DNA from: an uncultured Oscillospiraceae bacterium
GTDB lineage: Bacteria > Bacillota > Clostridia > Oscillospirales > Oscillospiraceae
Length of the DNA: 64,000 bases
Assembly (NCBI GenBank): GCA_947589545.1
Contig: CANQBA010000004.1
Location: 1-64,000, forward strand
Direction: 5' to 3'
Made by a program: the position numbers and the translations under genes. Shown piece by piece: positions 14,869 to 24,245 of the stretch; positions within the stretch are counted from its first letter, which is position 1, and every line of letters begins with the position of its first letter. Below the pieces are notes generated by a model that did no database searches, was not told where the DNA came from, and saw nothing but the letters and a program-made list of their open reading frames with translations.

Positions 14869-17391
14869 ATGAATGAAGAGTATAGCCTTGAAGAACTTCC
14901 CGTTATTCCGCTGCGCAACGTGTCGGTCTATCCCGGTACGGGCCTGAAGCTTGTGGAGGAGCGCCCCGAGGTGGTCTCCGCCCTGATGAGGTGCTTCCAC
15001 GCCGACAGCCAGGCCTTCGTGGTCAGATGCGACGACCTCTTTGACGATAAAGACGCCGCCTCCCGGGAGGGGGAGGACAGCCAGGAGACGCTCACCTTTA
15101 CCGAGGGGGAGCTGGATCAGCTGTTTGACGCCCTCAACAGCCTCCTGCCCGACGGGGAGGAGCCCTTTGAACAGCCCAGGATACGCGAACAGGTGATGCC
15201 CCTGGGCGCCGTCTGCATCGTCGACCACTGCTTCCGGATCCCCGGCGGCGGGATCGTCGCCATGATCAGCTGTCTCTGCCGCGCCACCATTCTGGACGAG
15301 CGCGACGGGGAGGACGGCCCCATGGCCTCCGTCATGCCGCTCTCCGACGAGCCCGTCCGTGTGACGGCCAGGATCCGGGCTCTGGTGGCCACCGCCATCG
15401 ACCTCTACCGGCGCTATTCCCAGCTGACCGGCAGTCCCGTGGCCTCCGCCGAGCCCATCGAAAAGACAGGCTATTCCGGGGACGTGGGCGGCATGGCCGA
15501 CGCCATCGCTCAGAATATGTCCCTGCGGGTGGAGCAAAAGCAGCTGCTCCTGGAGCTGCTGGATCCCGTCAAGCGCCTGCACACCGTGACGGATATGCTC
15601 CGCACCGCCGTGGAGGTCATGGACGTGGAGCGCGACATCGGCCGCAAGGTGGATGAATCCATGGCACGGAACCACCGGGAGCAGATCCTGCGGGAGCATA
15701 TGCGCATCCTTCAGTCGGAGCTGGGCGACGACGATTTCTCCGAGATCGAGGAGTACCGGCGGCGGATCCTGGAGCTCCACCTCTCTGAGGACATCACCCG
15801 GAAGCTTCTCAAGGAGAACGACCGGCTCTCCAAACAGCCCATGGTGTCGGCGGAGGCCTCCGTGATCCGCTCCTATCTGGACGCCGTGCTGGAGCTGCCC
15901 TGGAACAGATCCACCAAGGAACGCCTGGACATCAACGAGGCGCGGCGGATCCTGGACCGGGATCATTTCGGCCTGGAAAAGGTGAAGGAGCGCATTATCG
16001 AGTCCCTGGCCGTCCGGTGCGTCTCCCCGGACTTAAAGGGCGGCATTCTGTGCCTGGTGGGGCCTCCCGGCGTGGGCAAGACCTCCATCGCCGTCTCCAT
16101 TGCCGGCGCCATGAACCGGAAGCTGGCCCGTATGAGCCTGGGCGGCGTCCGGGACGAGGCCGATATCCGGGGCCACCGCAAGACCTATATCGGCGCCATG
16201 CCGGGCCGTATCATGACCGCCCTCACCGAGGCGGGCGCCAACAACCCCCTGATGGTGCTGGACGAGATCGACAAGCTGGGCAGCGACTACAAGGGCGACC
16301 CGGCCAGCGCGCTCCTGGAGGCGCTGGATCCCGAGCAGAACCACGCCTTCCGGGACCACTTCCTGGAGGTGCCCTTCGACCTGTCCAACACCATGTTTAT
16401 CGCCACCGCCAACACGGTGGATACCATACCGAGGCCGCTCCTTGACCGCATGGAGGTCATCGAGATCACCAGCTACACCGACGAGGAGAAGCTGCAGATC
16501 GCCAAAAAGCACCTTCTGCCCAAACAGCGTAAAAAGCACGGCCTGACGGCCAGGGGCCTGAAGATCGCCGACAACGCCTTCCGGGAGCTGATCTCCGGCT
16601 ATACCCGGGAATCCGGCGTGAGGCAGCTGGAGCGGCTCATCGCGCGGCTGTGCCGGAAGGCCGATCTGGTCATCGCCTCTCAGGAGGGGGAAGGCCTTTC
16701 CGTCACGGCCTCCAATCTGACTCAGCTTCTGGGCCCCCGGAAATACAAGCCGGAGCGCCTTAACGGCCCCGACCGGGTGGGCGTTGTCAACGGCCTGGCC
16801 TGGACGGAGGTGGGCGGCGAGATCCTGGAGGTGGAGTGTGCCTGCCTGGAGGGGAGCGGCAAGATCGAGCTCACCGGCAACCTGGGCGACGTGATGAAGG
16901 AATCGGCCCACGCCGCCGTCAGCTATATCCGCTCCCGGTGCGACAAGCTGGGCGTCGACCCGGAGTTTTATAAGAAAAAGGACATCCACATCCATTTCCC
17001 GGAGGGCGCCGTTCCCAAGGACGGCCCCTCGGCCGGCATCGCCATCGCCTGCGCCGTGATCTCCGCCCTCACCTGCGCACCGGCCGTGAGGGAGGTGGCT
17101 ATGACGGGGGAGATCACCCTGACAGGCCGCGTCCTGCCCATCGGCGGGCTGCGGGAAAAGACCATGGCGGCCCTGCGGGGGGGCCTGAAGACCGTCATCC
17201 TCCCCGCCGACAACCTGTCGGATCTGGAGGAGATCGACCAGACGGTGCGCCGCGCCCTGACCTTTATCCCGGCTGCGCGGCTGGACGATATTCTGGACAA
17301 GGCGCTCCTGCTCCCCGAGTCCCCCGTAAGCCCGCACAAACGCGGCCAGAGGCGGCCGCGGGATCCCGAACGGGCGGAGATCCGGCAGTGA
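14869..17391 (+). CDS. lon: ATP-dependent protease Lon
   Basis: 840 residues. N-terminal substrate-binding LON domain (from LPVIPLRNVSVYPG), coiled middle region, AAA+ module with Walker A GPPGVGKTS (K404) and Walker B LMVLDEIDKLG, then the Ser-Lys peptidase domain with S721 in PKDGPSAGIA and K764 in GGLREKTMA. It degrades misfolded and regulatory proteins in the cytoplasm. The N-domain carries an acidic insertion (about residues 62-90). The ribosome-binding site is modest (TAAGGAAA). It sits behind the hairpin cluster at 14552-14811, which may hold regulatory sites; no clear promoter was found. Confidence 0.96.
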   Translation: MNEEYSLEELPVIPLRNVSVYPGTGLKLVEERPEVVSALMRCFHADSQAFVVRCDDLFDDKDAASREGEDSQETLTFTEGELDQLFDALNSLLPDGEEPFEQPRIREQVMPLGAVCIVDHCFRIPGGGIVAMISCLCRATILDERDGEDGPMASVMPLSDEPVRVTARIRALVATAIDLYRRYSQLTGSPVASAEPIEKTGYSGDVGGMADAIAQNMSLRVEQKQLLLELLDPVKRLHTVTDMLRTAVEVMDVERDIGRKVDESMARNHREQILREHMRILQSELGDDDFSEIEEYRRRILELHLSEDITRKLLKENDRLSKQPMVSAEASVIRSYLDAVLELPWNRSTKERLDINEARRILDRDHFGLEKVKERIIESLAVRCVSPDLKGGILCLVGPPGVGKTSIAVSIAGAMNRKLARMSLGGVRDEADIRGHRKTYIGAMPGRIMTALTEAGANNPLMVLDEIDKLGSDYKGDPASALLEALDPEQNHAFRDHFLEVPFDLSNTMFIATANTVDTIPRPLLDRMEVIEITSYTDEEKLQIAKKHLLPKQRKKHGLTARGLKIADNAFRELISGYTRESGVRQLERLIARLCRKADLVIASQEGEGLSVTASNLTQLLGPRKYKPERLNGPDRVGVVNGLAWTEVGGEILEVECACLEGSGKIELTGNLGDVMKESAHAAVSYIRSRCDKLGVDPEFYKKKDIHIHFPEGAVPKDGPSAGIAIACAVISALTCAPAVREVAMTGEITLTGRVLPIGGLREKTMAALRGGLKTVILPADNLSDLEEIDQTVRRALTFIPAARLDDILDKALLLPESPVSPHKRGQRRPRDPERAEIRQ

Positions 17392-17425
17392 TCGCCGCCA
17401 CAGCTTGAAAAGGAGGGGAAGACCC

Positions 17426-18013
17426 TTGGATTACAGAAAAGCGGAATTTATCAAGTCTGCGGCGGATCCCTCCGGCTTCATCCGGGACGGGCTTCCCCAG
17501 GTCGCCTTCGCCGGCCGCTCCAACGTGGGGAAATCCTCGGTGATCAACTCCATCGTCCGGCGGAAGAACTTCGCCCGGGTGGGTTCCTCGCCGGGAAAGA
17601 CCGCCCACATCAACTATTTTCTCATCGACCAAAAATTCTACCTGGTGGATCTCCCCGGCTATGGCTACGCGGAGGTTTCCAAGGCTGAGCGCGACCGGTG
17701 GGGGCGGCTCATGGAGTCGTATTTCGCCTCCGGCCTTGTGACGCTGGGGGTGCAGATCGTGGACGTCCGCCACAAGCCCACCGCCGACGATATCACCATG
17801 ATGAACTGGTTCAAGGCATCTCAGGTAGACGCCATCGTGGTGGCAAACAAGCTGGACAAGTGCAAAAAATCGGAGCTCCCGGGCAATATCGCCCGCATCC
17901 GGGAGACGCTGGATCTCTCTGAGGATACGCCCATCGTCTACTACTCGGCGGCGACCCACTCCGAGCGGGAGGCTCTGCTCCTGGCCCTGGACGGGGCGCT
18001 CTCCCTGGAATAA
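17426..18013 (+). CDS. engB: ribosome biogenesis GTPase EngB (YsxC/YihA)
   Basis: 195 residues from the TTG at 17426; AGGAGGGG lies 7-8 bases upstream, which rules out an earlier in-frame TTG at 17405. Motifs: P-loop FAGRSNVGKSSVINSI, switch PGKTAHINYF, G3 DLPGYGYAEV, G4 ANKLDKCKK. EngB acts in 50S assembly. It lies 34 bases after lon, the usual lon-ysxC order in Firmicutes. Confidence 0.94.
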   Translation: MDYRKAEFIKSAADPSGFIRDGLPQVAFAGRSNVGKSSVINSIVRRKNFARVGSSPGKTAHINYFLIDQKFYLVDLPGYGYAEVSKAERDRWGRLMESYFASGLVTLGVQIVDVRHKPTADDITMMNWFKASQVDAIVVANKLDKCKKSELPGNIARIRETLDLSEDTPIVYYSAATHSEREALLLALDGALSLE

Positions 18014-18017
18014 CGCT

Positions 18018-18698
18018 ATGGGAAACATTCTGAGAAATCTGGACTGGTCCGTGCTGACCGACGCCCTCCTCAACGCCATTCCGGTGCTCCTCTGCATCAC
18101 CCTGCACGAGTGCGCCCACGGATACGCGGCGTTGAAGCTGGGGGACACCACCGCCAGGGACATGGGGCGGCTGAGCCTCAACCCCATCAAGCACTTTGAC
18201 TTCATGGGCTTTGTGATGATGGCCTTTCTGGGCTTCGGCTGGGCAAAGCCCGTGCCCATCGACATGCGCAATTTCAAGCGCCCCAAGCGGGATATGGCCA
18301 TCTCGGCGGCGGCGGGGCCGCTTTGCAACGTGCTCATTACGATCGTCTCGCTCTTTTTGTGCGGACTGCTGACGCCGCTGCTGTACCGCCCCGGAAAGGC
18401 TGTCTATTACCTCTACCTCACCGTCCGGCAGACGGCCTACCTGAGCCTGGCCTTCGCCGTCTTCAATATCATCCCCATCCCGCCCCTGGACGGCTCCAAG
18501 GTGCTCTATTCCCTGATCCCGGAGCGGGCCTATTGGACGCTGATGCGCTATGAACGCTATGGCATGCTCCTGCTGCTCCTGCTGGTGGTCACGGGCGTTC
18601 TGTCCGGGCCCCTGAACAGCGCGGTGAGCTTTCTCTTTTCAAAGCTTCTTTTCATCGCCCAATGGGGCTTTGATCTTATTTCTTTGATCGTCAGGTGA
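18018..18698 (+). CDS. M50 family site-2 protease homologue
   Basis: 226 residues, several membrane segments. Zinc motif HECAH (in ITLHECAHGYAALKLGD) and second-site NIIPIPPLDGSKV mark the short, PDZ-less M50 subgroup often found next to scpA-scpB in Clostridia. Substrate unknown. It begins 4 bases after engB with little ribosome-binding sequence, so is probably coupled. A second M50 protease (the SpoIVFB-like one) lies at 1191-1880; the two differ in length and partner. Confidence 0.85.
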   Translation: MGNILRNLDWSVLTDALLNAIPVLLCITLHECAHGYAALKLGDTTARDMGRLSLNPIKHFDFMGFVMMAFLGFGWAKPVPIDMRNFKRPKRDMAISAAAGPLCNVLITIVSLFLCGLLTPLLYRPGKAVYYLYLTVRQTAYLSLAFAVFNIIPIPPLDGSKVLYSLIPERAYWTLMRYERYGMLLLLLLVVTGVLSGPLNSAVSFLFSKLLFIAQWGFDLISLIVR

Positions 18699-18701
18699 CA
18701 C

Positions 18702-19463
18702 ATGGAAAACCCCACCTTCCGCCTGGAGGGCGTGATCAGGACGCGCGAGGATATGGAGGACTTTGAAGGCCCTCTGACGCTGATCCTCCAGCTGCTCTCC
18801 AAAAACAAAATAGAGATCCAGGACATCCGGATCGCGGAGCTGACGGATCAGTACCTTGGCTGGCTGGAGGAGCGGAAGGCCATGGATCTGGACGTGGCCT
18901 CCGAATTTGTCCAGATGGCCTCCTACCTTGTGTACCTCAAGGCCAGGATGCTCCTCTCCGCCGGGGAGGAGACAGGGGAGCTGGAGGAGCTGATCGGCTC
19001 CCTGGAACGCCTGAAAAACAAGGCCCTATTTGACGGGCTCCGCAAGATCCTGCCGGAGCTTACGGAGATGTACACCCGCGGCGCCGGGATGCTGACAAAG
19101 CCGCCGGAGTACCTGCCCGTGGACAAGGAGTACCGGTACTTCCACGTCCCGGAGGATCTGAGTGAGGCTATGGCCCGGGTGCTCTCCCGAGAGGACGCCG
19201 CCGCGGCCTACCGCAATCCCCCCGGCTTCCGTTACCCGGAGCGCATCGTCTACTCGGTGACGGAAAAAACACATGAGATCGTGGATCTGCTCACCGCCTG
19301 CGGCCCCATGAGCCTCCGGGGCCTCTTTGCCCGGAGCGGCAGCCGCACGGAGCTGGTAGCCACGTTCATCGCGCTTTTGGAGCTGTGCCGTGAGGGGGAC
19401 ATCCTTCTGGACGGCGACGGCGGCGACGCCAGCGTTTCATTAAACAGTGAGAGGACAAGCTGA
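18702..19463 (+). CDS. scpA: segregation and condensation protein A
   Basis: 253 residues. FEGPLTLILQLLSKNKIEIQDI near the start, and ASEFVQMASYLVYLKARMLL, are the kleisin N-terminal signature; a winged-helix C-terminus follows. ScpA bridges the heads of SMC in the chromosome-condensing complex with ScpB, encoded immediately downstream (TGATG overlap). SMC itself is not in the window. Confidence 0.93.
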   Translation: MENPTFRLEGVIRTREDMEDFEGPLTLILQLLSKNKIEIQDIRIAELTDQYLGWLEERKAMDLDVASEFVQMASYLVYLKARMLLSAGEETGELEELIGSLERLKNKALFDGLRKILPELTEMYTRGAGMLTKPPEYLPVDKEYRYFHVPEDLSEAMARVLSREDAAAAYRNPPGFRYPERIVYSVTEKTHEIVDLLTACGPMSLRGLFARSGSRTELVATFIALLELCREGDILLDGDGGDASVSLNSERTS

Positions 19464-20116
19464 TGGATCTGGACACGGAAATAGAGCGGGAGACGGACAC
19501 AAACGGCCTCGAGCCCGCCATAGAGGGCATCCTTTTCGCCGCCGGCGAGGCGGTCAGCGCCAAGCGCATCGCCGCCGTGCTGGCGGTCAGCGAGGAGGAT
19601 GTCTTTGACGCGGCCAAACGCGTCGCCGACAGACTGCGCTTTGAGCACCGGGGGATCCGGCTGGTGCGCCTGGAGAACGCCCTGCAGCTGTGCTCCGCGC
19701 CGGAGCTCTCCGACGTGATCCGTCAGGCGCTGGAGACGCGAAAGCCCCCCCGGCTCACCCAGACCGCCTTGGAGGTGCTGGCCGTCACCGCCTACTTCCA
19801 GCCGGTGACCAGGGCCTATATCGAGAGCCTGCGCGGCGCCGATTCCAGCTACACCGTGGGCGTGCTCCAGGAGCGGGGCCTCATCGAGCCCTGCGGCACC
19901 CTGGACGCCCCCGGCCGGCCCACCCTTTTCCGCACCACCCCGGCCTTTTTGCGTACCTTCGGCCTCAGCTCCTTAGACGAGCTTCCGCCCCTGCCCCGGC
20001 AGGAGGGGGAGGAGCCGGAGCAGCTGCGCATCGAGGACGCCATCGAGACGCTGCGGGAGGCCCGGGACGCGGCCGTAACCGATGAACCGGCGAAGGATCC
20101 GCAAGGCGGCGATTGA
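19463..20116 (+). CDS. scpB: segregation and condensation protein B
   Basis: 217 residues, two winged-helix domains typical of ScpB: LEPAIEGILFAAGEAVSAKRIA at the start, PPRLTQTALEVLAVTAYFQPVTRAYIESLRG in the middle (both family-specific stretches), and GRPTLFRTTPAFLRTFGL. It binds ScpA and regulates SMC. The start overlaps the scpA stop, so the two are made in a fixed ratio. The last codons contain the -35 box of the next promoter. Confidence 0.93.
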   Translation: MDLDTEIERETDTNGLEPAIEGILFAAGEAVSAKRIAAVLAVSEEDVFDAAKRVADRLRFEHRGIRLVRLENALQLCSAPELSDVIRQALETRKPPRLTQTALEVLAVTAYFQPVTRAYIESLRGADSSYTVGVLQERGLIEPCGTLDAPGRPTLFRTTPAFLRTFGLSSLDELPPLPRQEGEEPEQLRIEDAIETLREARDAAVTDEPAKDPQGGD

Positions 20117-20141
20117 CAGCCCCTTTTTCACGTGGTAAAAT
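20113..20141 (+). promoter_or_regulatory. sigma-A-like promoter before DUF2953
   Basis: TTGACA (20113-20118), 17 bases, TAAAAT (20136-20141). The -35 box overlaps the scpB stop codon. About 70 bases of leader precede the DUF2953 start. Confidence 0.65.
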
Positions 20142-20214
20142 ATCCTCAGAGGCGGAAATTATATTCGATCTTATGGGCTTATAGGGGTAAACTGGTAGAT
20201 CGGGAGGTGATCCC

Positions 20215-20940
20215 TTGCTGACGGTTTTGTATTTGCTGGCCTTTGTGATCCTGCTGTGCTGCGGTAAGCTCAAGCTGGCGCTGATCCTCCTGGGGGTCAC
20301 TCTGGCCCTGGATATCCTGATCCTCCTTATCCGCGTGGGGGCCAGGCTCACCCTGGACGGCGAGGGCCTCACCCTGCGCGTCGTCGCGGGGCCTGTCCGG
20401 CTGAAGCTCCTGCCCGCCGGGGAGAAGAAGGAAAAAAAGCCGAAGAAGCCCAAAAAACCGAAGAAACCGAAGAAACCGAAGCCGGCAAAGCCGGAGACGC
20501 CCCCGCCGGAGGAGAAGAAGGAGAAGCCCAAGCCCAGGATCAAGATCACCTTTGACCTTGTCTCCACCGCGCTCAAGGCGGTGGGCGAACTGCTGGGCAG
20601 GCTCCGCCGCAAGATCTGCATCGACAGGCTGGTGCTCCATTACACCGCCGCGGCGGCGGATCCGGCGGACGCGGCCATGACGTTCGGCTATGCCAGCGCC
20701 GGGGTGGGCGCCCTGATGCCGGTCATCGAGAACATCTTCAAGGTGAAGGAGCGGGACGTCGGCGCGTCCGTGACCTTCGACACGGATCAGAGCGAGATCT
20801 TCGTGGACGCGCAGCTTACGCTGGCAATTTGGGAAATACTTTATATCGTGCTGGCCGTCTGGCCGCCGGTCAAGGCGATCCTCGGTCAGCTCATAAAAAA
20901 CGGAAAGGTGGATAAAAATGGACAAGCATCCGATCAATGA
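20215..20940 (+). CDS. DUF2953 membrane protein
   Basis: 241 residues. Start is TTG, fixed by GGGAGGTGATCCC. Two hydrophobic segments (about 1-38) are followed by a Lys-Pro repeat (KKPKKPKKPKK) around residues 70-100 and a soluble domain ending in another hydrophobic stretch. This is the DUF2953 architecture that accompanies ytfJ (gerW) in spore-formers; function unknown, probably sporulation-linked. It overlaps ytfJ by 23 bases. Confidence 0.8.
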   Translation: MLTVLYLLAFVILLCCGKLKLALILLGVTLALDILILLIRVGARLTLDGEGLTLRVVAGPVRLKLLPAGEKKEKKPKKPKKPKKPKKPKPAKPETPPPEEKKEKPKPRIKITFDLVSTALKAVGELLGRLRRKICIDRLVLHYTAAAADPADAAMTFGYASAGVGALMPVIENIFKVKERDVGASVTFDTDQSEIFVDAQLTLAIWEILYIVLAVWPPVKAILGQLIKNGKVDKNGQASDQ

Positions 20941-21367
20941 CCTCATGGGCACCGTCATGGACAAGCTCCGCGAAATGGCGGATGTCAGCACCGTCATCGG
21001 GGAGAGCATCGTCACCCCCGACGGCATCACCCTGATTCCCATCTCCCGCGTCAGCATGGGCTTCGCCTCGGGAGGCTCCGATTTCACCGGCAAGCACCAG
21101 AAGGACGGGCAGGCCAGCCCCTTCGGCGCCGGCACCGGCGGCAGTGTGAAGATCGACCCCATCGCCTTCGTGGTCATCAAGGAGGGCATCGTCCGCGTGA
21201 TGACCATCGAGCCGCCCGCGTCTACCACCGTGGACAGGATCATCGACAGCGCGCCTGAGATCGTGGATAAGATCACAGCCATCGTGGACAAGAAGAAGGC
21301 GGAGAAGGCCGAAAAAGCCGCGAAAGAGGCCGTCGACGAGGCCCTTCCGGAGGCTCCGGCGGAATAA
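20918..21367 (+). CDS. ytfJ: GerW family sporulation protein (YtfJ)
   Basis: 149 residues. The pattern DLMGTVMDKLREMADVSTVIGE, IPISRVSMGFASGGS and GGSVKIDPIAFVVI is diagnostic of YtfJ/GerW, a forespore protein of Bacillus needed for normal germination. The C-terminus is an added Lys/Glu/Ala-rich tail. Co-translated with the DUF2953 gene by overlap; dacF-like peptidase follows. Its role here is inferred from the family. Confidence 0.9.
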   Translation: MDKHPINDLMGTVMDKLREMADVSTVIGESIVTPDGITLIPISRVSMGFASGGSDFTGKHQKDGQASPFGAGTGGSVKIDPIAFVVIKEGIVRVMTIEPPASTTVDRIIDSAPEIVDKITAIVDKKKAEKAEKAAKEAVDEALPEAPAE

Positions 21368-21391
21368 TCTCCGGCCCTTGGGGGCATACTG
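21362..21391 (+). promoter_or_regulatory. possible forespore (sigma-G type) promoter
   Basis: GAATA (21362-21366, fits GnATR), 18 bases, CATACTG (21385-21391, one base from CATnnTA). It overlaps the ytfJ stop and precedes the dacF-like gene; Bacillus dacF is forespore-expressed. Weak by sequence alone. Confidence 0.35.
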
Positions 21392-21415
21392 ACACACCGT
21401 AAAGGTGGTGTCGCT

Positions 21416-22522
21416 ATGAAAAAACACATCATACCGGCAATCGCCGCCACGTTGTTCCTGGCGGCGTTTACCGTTTTTAACGCCCGCGCCGAGGCGGATA
21501 TCAGCGCCCGCTCCGCCATCCTGATGGAGGCCAACACCGGCGCTGTGCTGTATGAGAAAAACGCCGACGAGCGGCTTCCCATCGCCAGCACCACAAAGCT
21601 CATGACCGCCCTGGTCACCCTGGAAAGCGCCTCCCTGGAGGACACGGTCACGATCCCCGCCGCCTGTGAGCGCGTGGAGGGCTCCTCCATGTATCTGAAG
21701 GCCGGGCAGACGCTGACCGTGCGCCAGCTTCTCTACGGGCTGATGCTGGAGTCCGGCAACGACGCCGCCGTGGCCCTGGCCATCCATATCGCCGGCTCCG
21801 TGGAAGCCTTCGCGGATAAGATGAACGATCGGGCCGCGTCGCTGGGTCTGGAGAATACCCATTTTCTGAACCCCCACGGCCTCCACGAGGACGGCCACTA
21901 CTCCTCGGCCCGGGATCTGGCGCTGATCATGGGGGTCTGCATGGACGACCCGCTCTTTGTGGAGATCGCCTCCACCAGGAGCATCACCTTCGGCGGCCGC
22001 ACCTATACCAACCACAATAAGCTGATGTGGAGCTACCAGGGCATGGTTACCGGCAAGACCGGCTACACCAAAAAGGCCGGCAGGACGCTGGTCACCTGCG
22101 CCCAGCGGGACGGTATGCGCCTCATCTGCGTCACCCTCCGGGACGGAGACGACTGGGCCGACCACGAGACGCTTCTCAATATGGGCTTCTCCCAATGGCA
22201 GCTGCAAACACCCGTTCAGGCGGGGGAGATCCTGGGCCGCGTCCCGGTGATGGCCGGCTCCGCTCCCGATGTTCCCGTCCGTGCGGCCGCCGGCGTCTCC
22301 CTGCTGACGCCGGCGGGGGAGGAGCTTACCGTCCGTGTGTCCCTGCCCCGGTTCGTCTACGCCGGCGTCGCCGAGGGCTCCTTCGCCGGCACGGCCCTCG
22401 TTTTCCAAAACGGCAGGCAGGCGGCGGAGATCAAGCTTGAATACGCCGAAAGCGTCTCCAGGGACAGCCCCCGGAGGCTCACCCTTTTGGAGCGGATAGA
22501 GGAAATTTTTAACGGAGCGTGA
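21416..22522 (+). CDS. D-alanyl-D-alanine carboxypeptidase (DacF-like)
   Basis: 368 residues, secreted low-molecular-weight penicillin-binding protein. Signal peptide (KKHIIPAIAATLFLAAFTVF, cleavage near ARAEA), then S11 peptidase motifs STTKLM (SxxK), ESGN (SxN) and KTGYTKKAG (KTG), and a C-terminal beta domain. It trims the terminal D-Ala of peptidoglycan. Position after ytfJ and the forespore-like promoter suggest a cortex or forespore-wall role like DacF rather than DacA; inferred. AAGGTGGTG precedes the ATG. Confidence 0.9.
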   Translation: MKKHIIPAIAATLFLAAFTVFNARAEADISARSAILMEANTGAVLYEKNADERLPIASTTKLMTALVTLESASLEDTVTIPAACERVEGSSMYLKAGQTLTVRQLLYGLMLESGNDAAVALAIHIAGSVEAFADKMNDRAASLGLENTHFLNPHGLHEDGHYSSARDLALIMGVCMDDPLFVEIASTRSITFGGRTYTNHNKLMWSYQGMVTGKTGYTKKAGRTLVTCAQRDGMRLICVTLRDGDDWADHETLLNMGFSQWQLQTPVQAGEILGRVPVMAGSAPDVPVRAAAGVSLLTPAGEELTVRVSLPRFVYAGVAEGSFAGTALVFQNGRQAAEIKLEYAESVSRDSPRRLTLLERIEEIFNGA

Positions 22523-22529
22523 TTTCCCG

Positions 22530-23234
22530 ATGGAGGAACGCCTTCAAAAGATCCTGGCGGCCGGGGCGGGCGTCTCCCGCAGGGCCGCCGAAAAGCTGAT
22601 TGGGGAGGGCCTGGTCACCGTCAACGGCGCCGTGGCCGGGCTCGGGGATAAGGCCGACCCGGACAGGGACGAGATCCGTCTGCGGGGGGAGCCTCTGTCT
22701 GCCCCCGGTCAAAAGATTTACATAATGCTCCACAAGCCCGTGGGGTACGTCACCACCATGAGCGACGAGAAGGGGCGAAAAACGATCCGGGAGCTGGTGT
22801 CCGACCTCCCGGAGCGGGTCTATCCGGTGGGGCGGCTGGATATCAACTCCGAGGGCCTGCTGCTGATGACCAACGACGGGGACTTCGCCAACCGCGTCAT
22901 GCACCCCTCCTATGAAAAGGAAAAGACCTACCGCGTCCTGGTGACCGGCGACGTGGAAAAGGGGATGCGGCGGCTTTCCCAGCCCATGGACTTAGACGGC
23001 GTGCCCCTGAAAACGCCGAAGGTGCGGCTTGTGAACAGGGACGGCGCGGCCGCCACCCTGGACATCACCGTCCACGAGGGCAAAAACCGCCAGATCCGCC
23101 GTATGTGCGAACAGGCGGAGCTTACAGTAAAGCGCCTCACCCGGATCTCCATCGGACAGGTGCGCCTGGGCCGCCTGCCAAAGGGCGCCTGGCGTCATCT
23201 GACGGCGGAGGAGATCCGGTCGTTAAGCCGCTGA
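22530..23234 (+). CDS. rluB: pseudouridine synthase, RluB family
   Basis: 234 residues. S4 RNA-binding domain at the N-terminus (RLQKILAAGAGVSRRAAEKLI), then the RsuA/RluB catalytic core with GRLDINSEGLLLMTNDGD (catalytic Asp in GRLD) and GKNRQIRRMCE. It probably modifies 23S rRNA in the peptidyl-transferase region. It begins 7 bases after the dacF-like gene; an scpB-dacF-rluB grouping is common in Firmicutes. Confidence 0.92.
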   Translation: MEERLQKILAAGAGVSRRAAEKLIGEGLVTVNGAVAGLGDKADPDRDEIRLRGEPLSAPGQKIYIMLHKPVGYVTTMSDEKGRKTIRELVSDLPERVYPVGRLDINSEGLLLMTNDGDFANRVMHPSYEKEKTYRVLVTGDVEKGMRRLSQPMDLDGVPLKTPKVRLVNRDGAAATLDITVHEGKNRQIRRMCEQAELTVKRLTRISIGQVRLGRLPKGAWRHLTAEEIRSLSR

Positions 23235-23280
23235 AATGCAAGTTTATCACGCAAAACCTTCATAAATTTTGAATTTCCCC

Positions 23281-23308
23281 TTGCATTTTGTCCGAAACGC
23301 ACTATAAT
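23281..23308 (+). promoter_or_regulatory. sigma-A promoter of the RpiR-flavoprotein-cmk unit
   Basis: TTGCAT (23281-23286), 16 bases, TATAAT (23303-23308), in the 147-base gap after rluB. Confidence 0.65.
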
Positions 23309-23381
23309 AGGGGTGAAAATTGCGCGTTTATCCTGCCGCTCCGACCGGCGGCCCCATCCTGAGATAAGGTAGGTTTTTGCC

Positions 23382-24245
23382 ATGGGAAAGGACGTGTTGA
23401 CCACCATACGGGAGCTTGCGCCCACCTTCTCCAAGGGACAGCGCAGGATTTCCGATTACATCACGGACAATTATGAGAAGGCCGCCTTCATGACGGCGGG
23501 GCGTCTGGGCGCGGCGGCGGGGGTCAGTGAATCCACGGTGGTGCGCTTTGCCGCCGATCTGGGCTACGAGGGCTACCCGGAGATGCGCCGCGCCATGCAG
23601 GAGCTGGTGAAAAACAGGCTCACCACCGTCCAGCGCATCGAGGTGGCCCGGGATCTCATCGCCGGCTCCGACGTGCCCGAGACGGTGCTCAACTCCGATA
23701 TGGCCAAGATCCGCCACACCCTGGAGGAGCTGGACCGGAGCGAGTTCGACGCCGCCGCCGCCGCCATCAGCCAGGCCCGCACCGTCTATATCGTGGGCGT
23801 GCGCTCCTCGGCGGTGCTCTCCGGCTTCATGGGCTTTTATCTGAATCAGCTCTTCCCCGACGTGCGCGTCATCTCCCAGAGCGCCTTTTCCGAGATCTAC
23901 GAGCAGATCCTCCACATCGGCGAGGGGGACGTCCTGGTGGCCATCTCCTTCCCGCGCTACTCCCGCAGGACCATTATGGCCATGCGCTACGCCCGGGACA
24001 AGGGGGCCAGGATCGTGGGCATCACCGACTCCGAGTCAAGCCTCGTGGCCCAGCTGGCCGATCTGAAGCTCTACGCCCGCAGTGATATGATCTCCTTCCT
24101 GGATTCCCTGGTGGCGCCGCTGAGCCTTATCAATGCCCTGGTGGTGGCGGTGGCCGAGAAGTCCGAGAAGGATCTGGCCGGCACCTTTGAAAAGCTGGAG
24201 AACATCTGGACGGAGTTCGACGTCTATGAAAAATACGAGCAGTGA
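23382..24245 (+). CDS. RpiR family transcriptional regulator (HTH + SIS)
   Basis: 287 residues. N-terminal HTH_6 domain (FSKGQRRISDYITDNYEKAAFMTAGRL and GVSESTVVRFAADLGYEGYPE) and a C-terminal SIS sugar-phosphate-binding domain (VYIVGVRSSAVLSGFM, VAISFPRYSRRTI, IVGITDS). RpiR proteins sense phosphosugars, but the target here is unknown. Unusually it heads a run of housekeeping genes (flavoprotein, cmk, plsC, ispH-rpsA) rather than a sugar operon, as in related Clostridia. AAGGTAGG precedes the ATG; it overlaps the next gene by 20 bases. Confidence 0.88.
   Translation: MGKDVLTTIRELAPTFSKGQRRISDYITDNYEKAAFMTAGRLGAAAGVSESTVVRFAADLGYEGYPEMRRAMQELVKNRLTTVQRIEVARDLIAGSDVPETVLNSDMAKIRHTLEELDRSEFDAAAAAISQARTVYIVGVRSSAVLSGFMGFYLNQLFPDVRVISQSAFSEIYEQILHIGEGDVLVAISFPRYSRRTIMAMRYARDKGARIVGITDSESSLVAQLADLKLYARSDMISFLDSLVAPLSLINALVVAVAEKSEKDLAGTFEKLENIWTEFDVYEKYEQ

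Noticed and set aside
13248..14918. 556-codon open frame on the minus strand across clpX
   Set aside because: It mirrors clpX codon for codon (GAG/CTG-rich genes leave long open antisense frames). No ribosome-binding site, no domain, and clpX is certain.
20430..20500. Tandem repeat encoding Lys-Lys-Pro
   Set aside because: A basic linker within the DUF2953 protein; ordinary codon-level slippage repeat.
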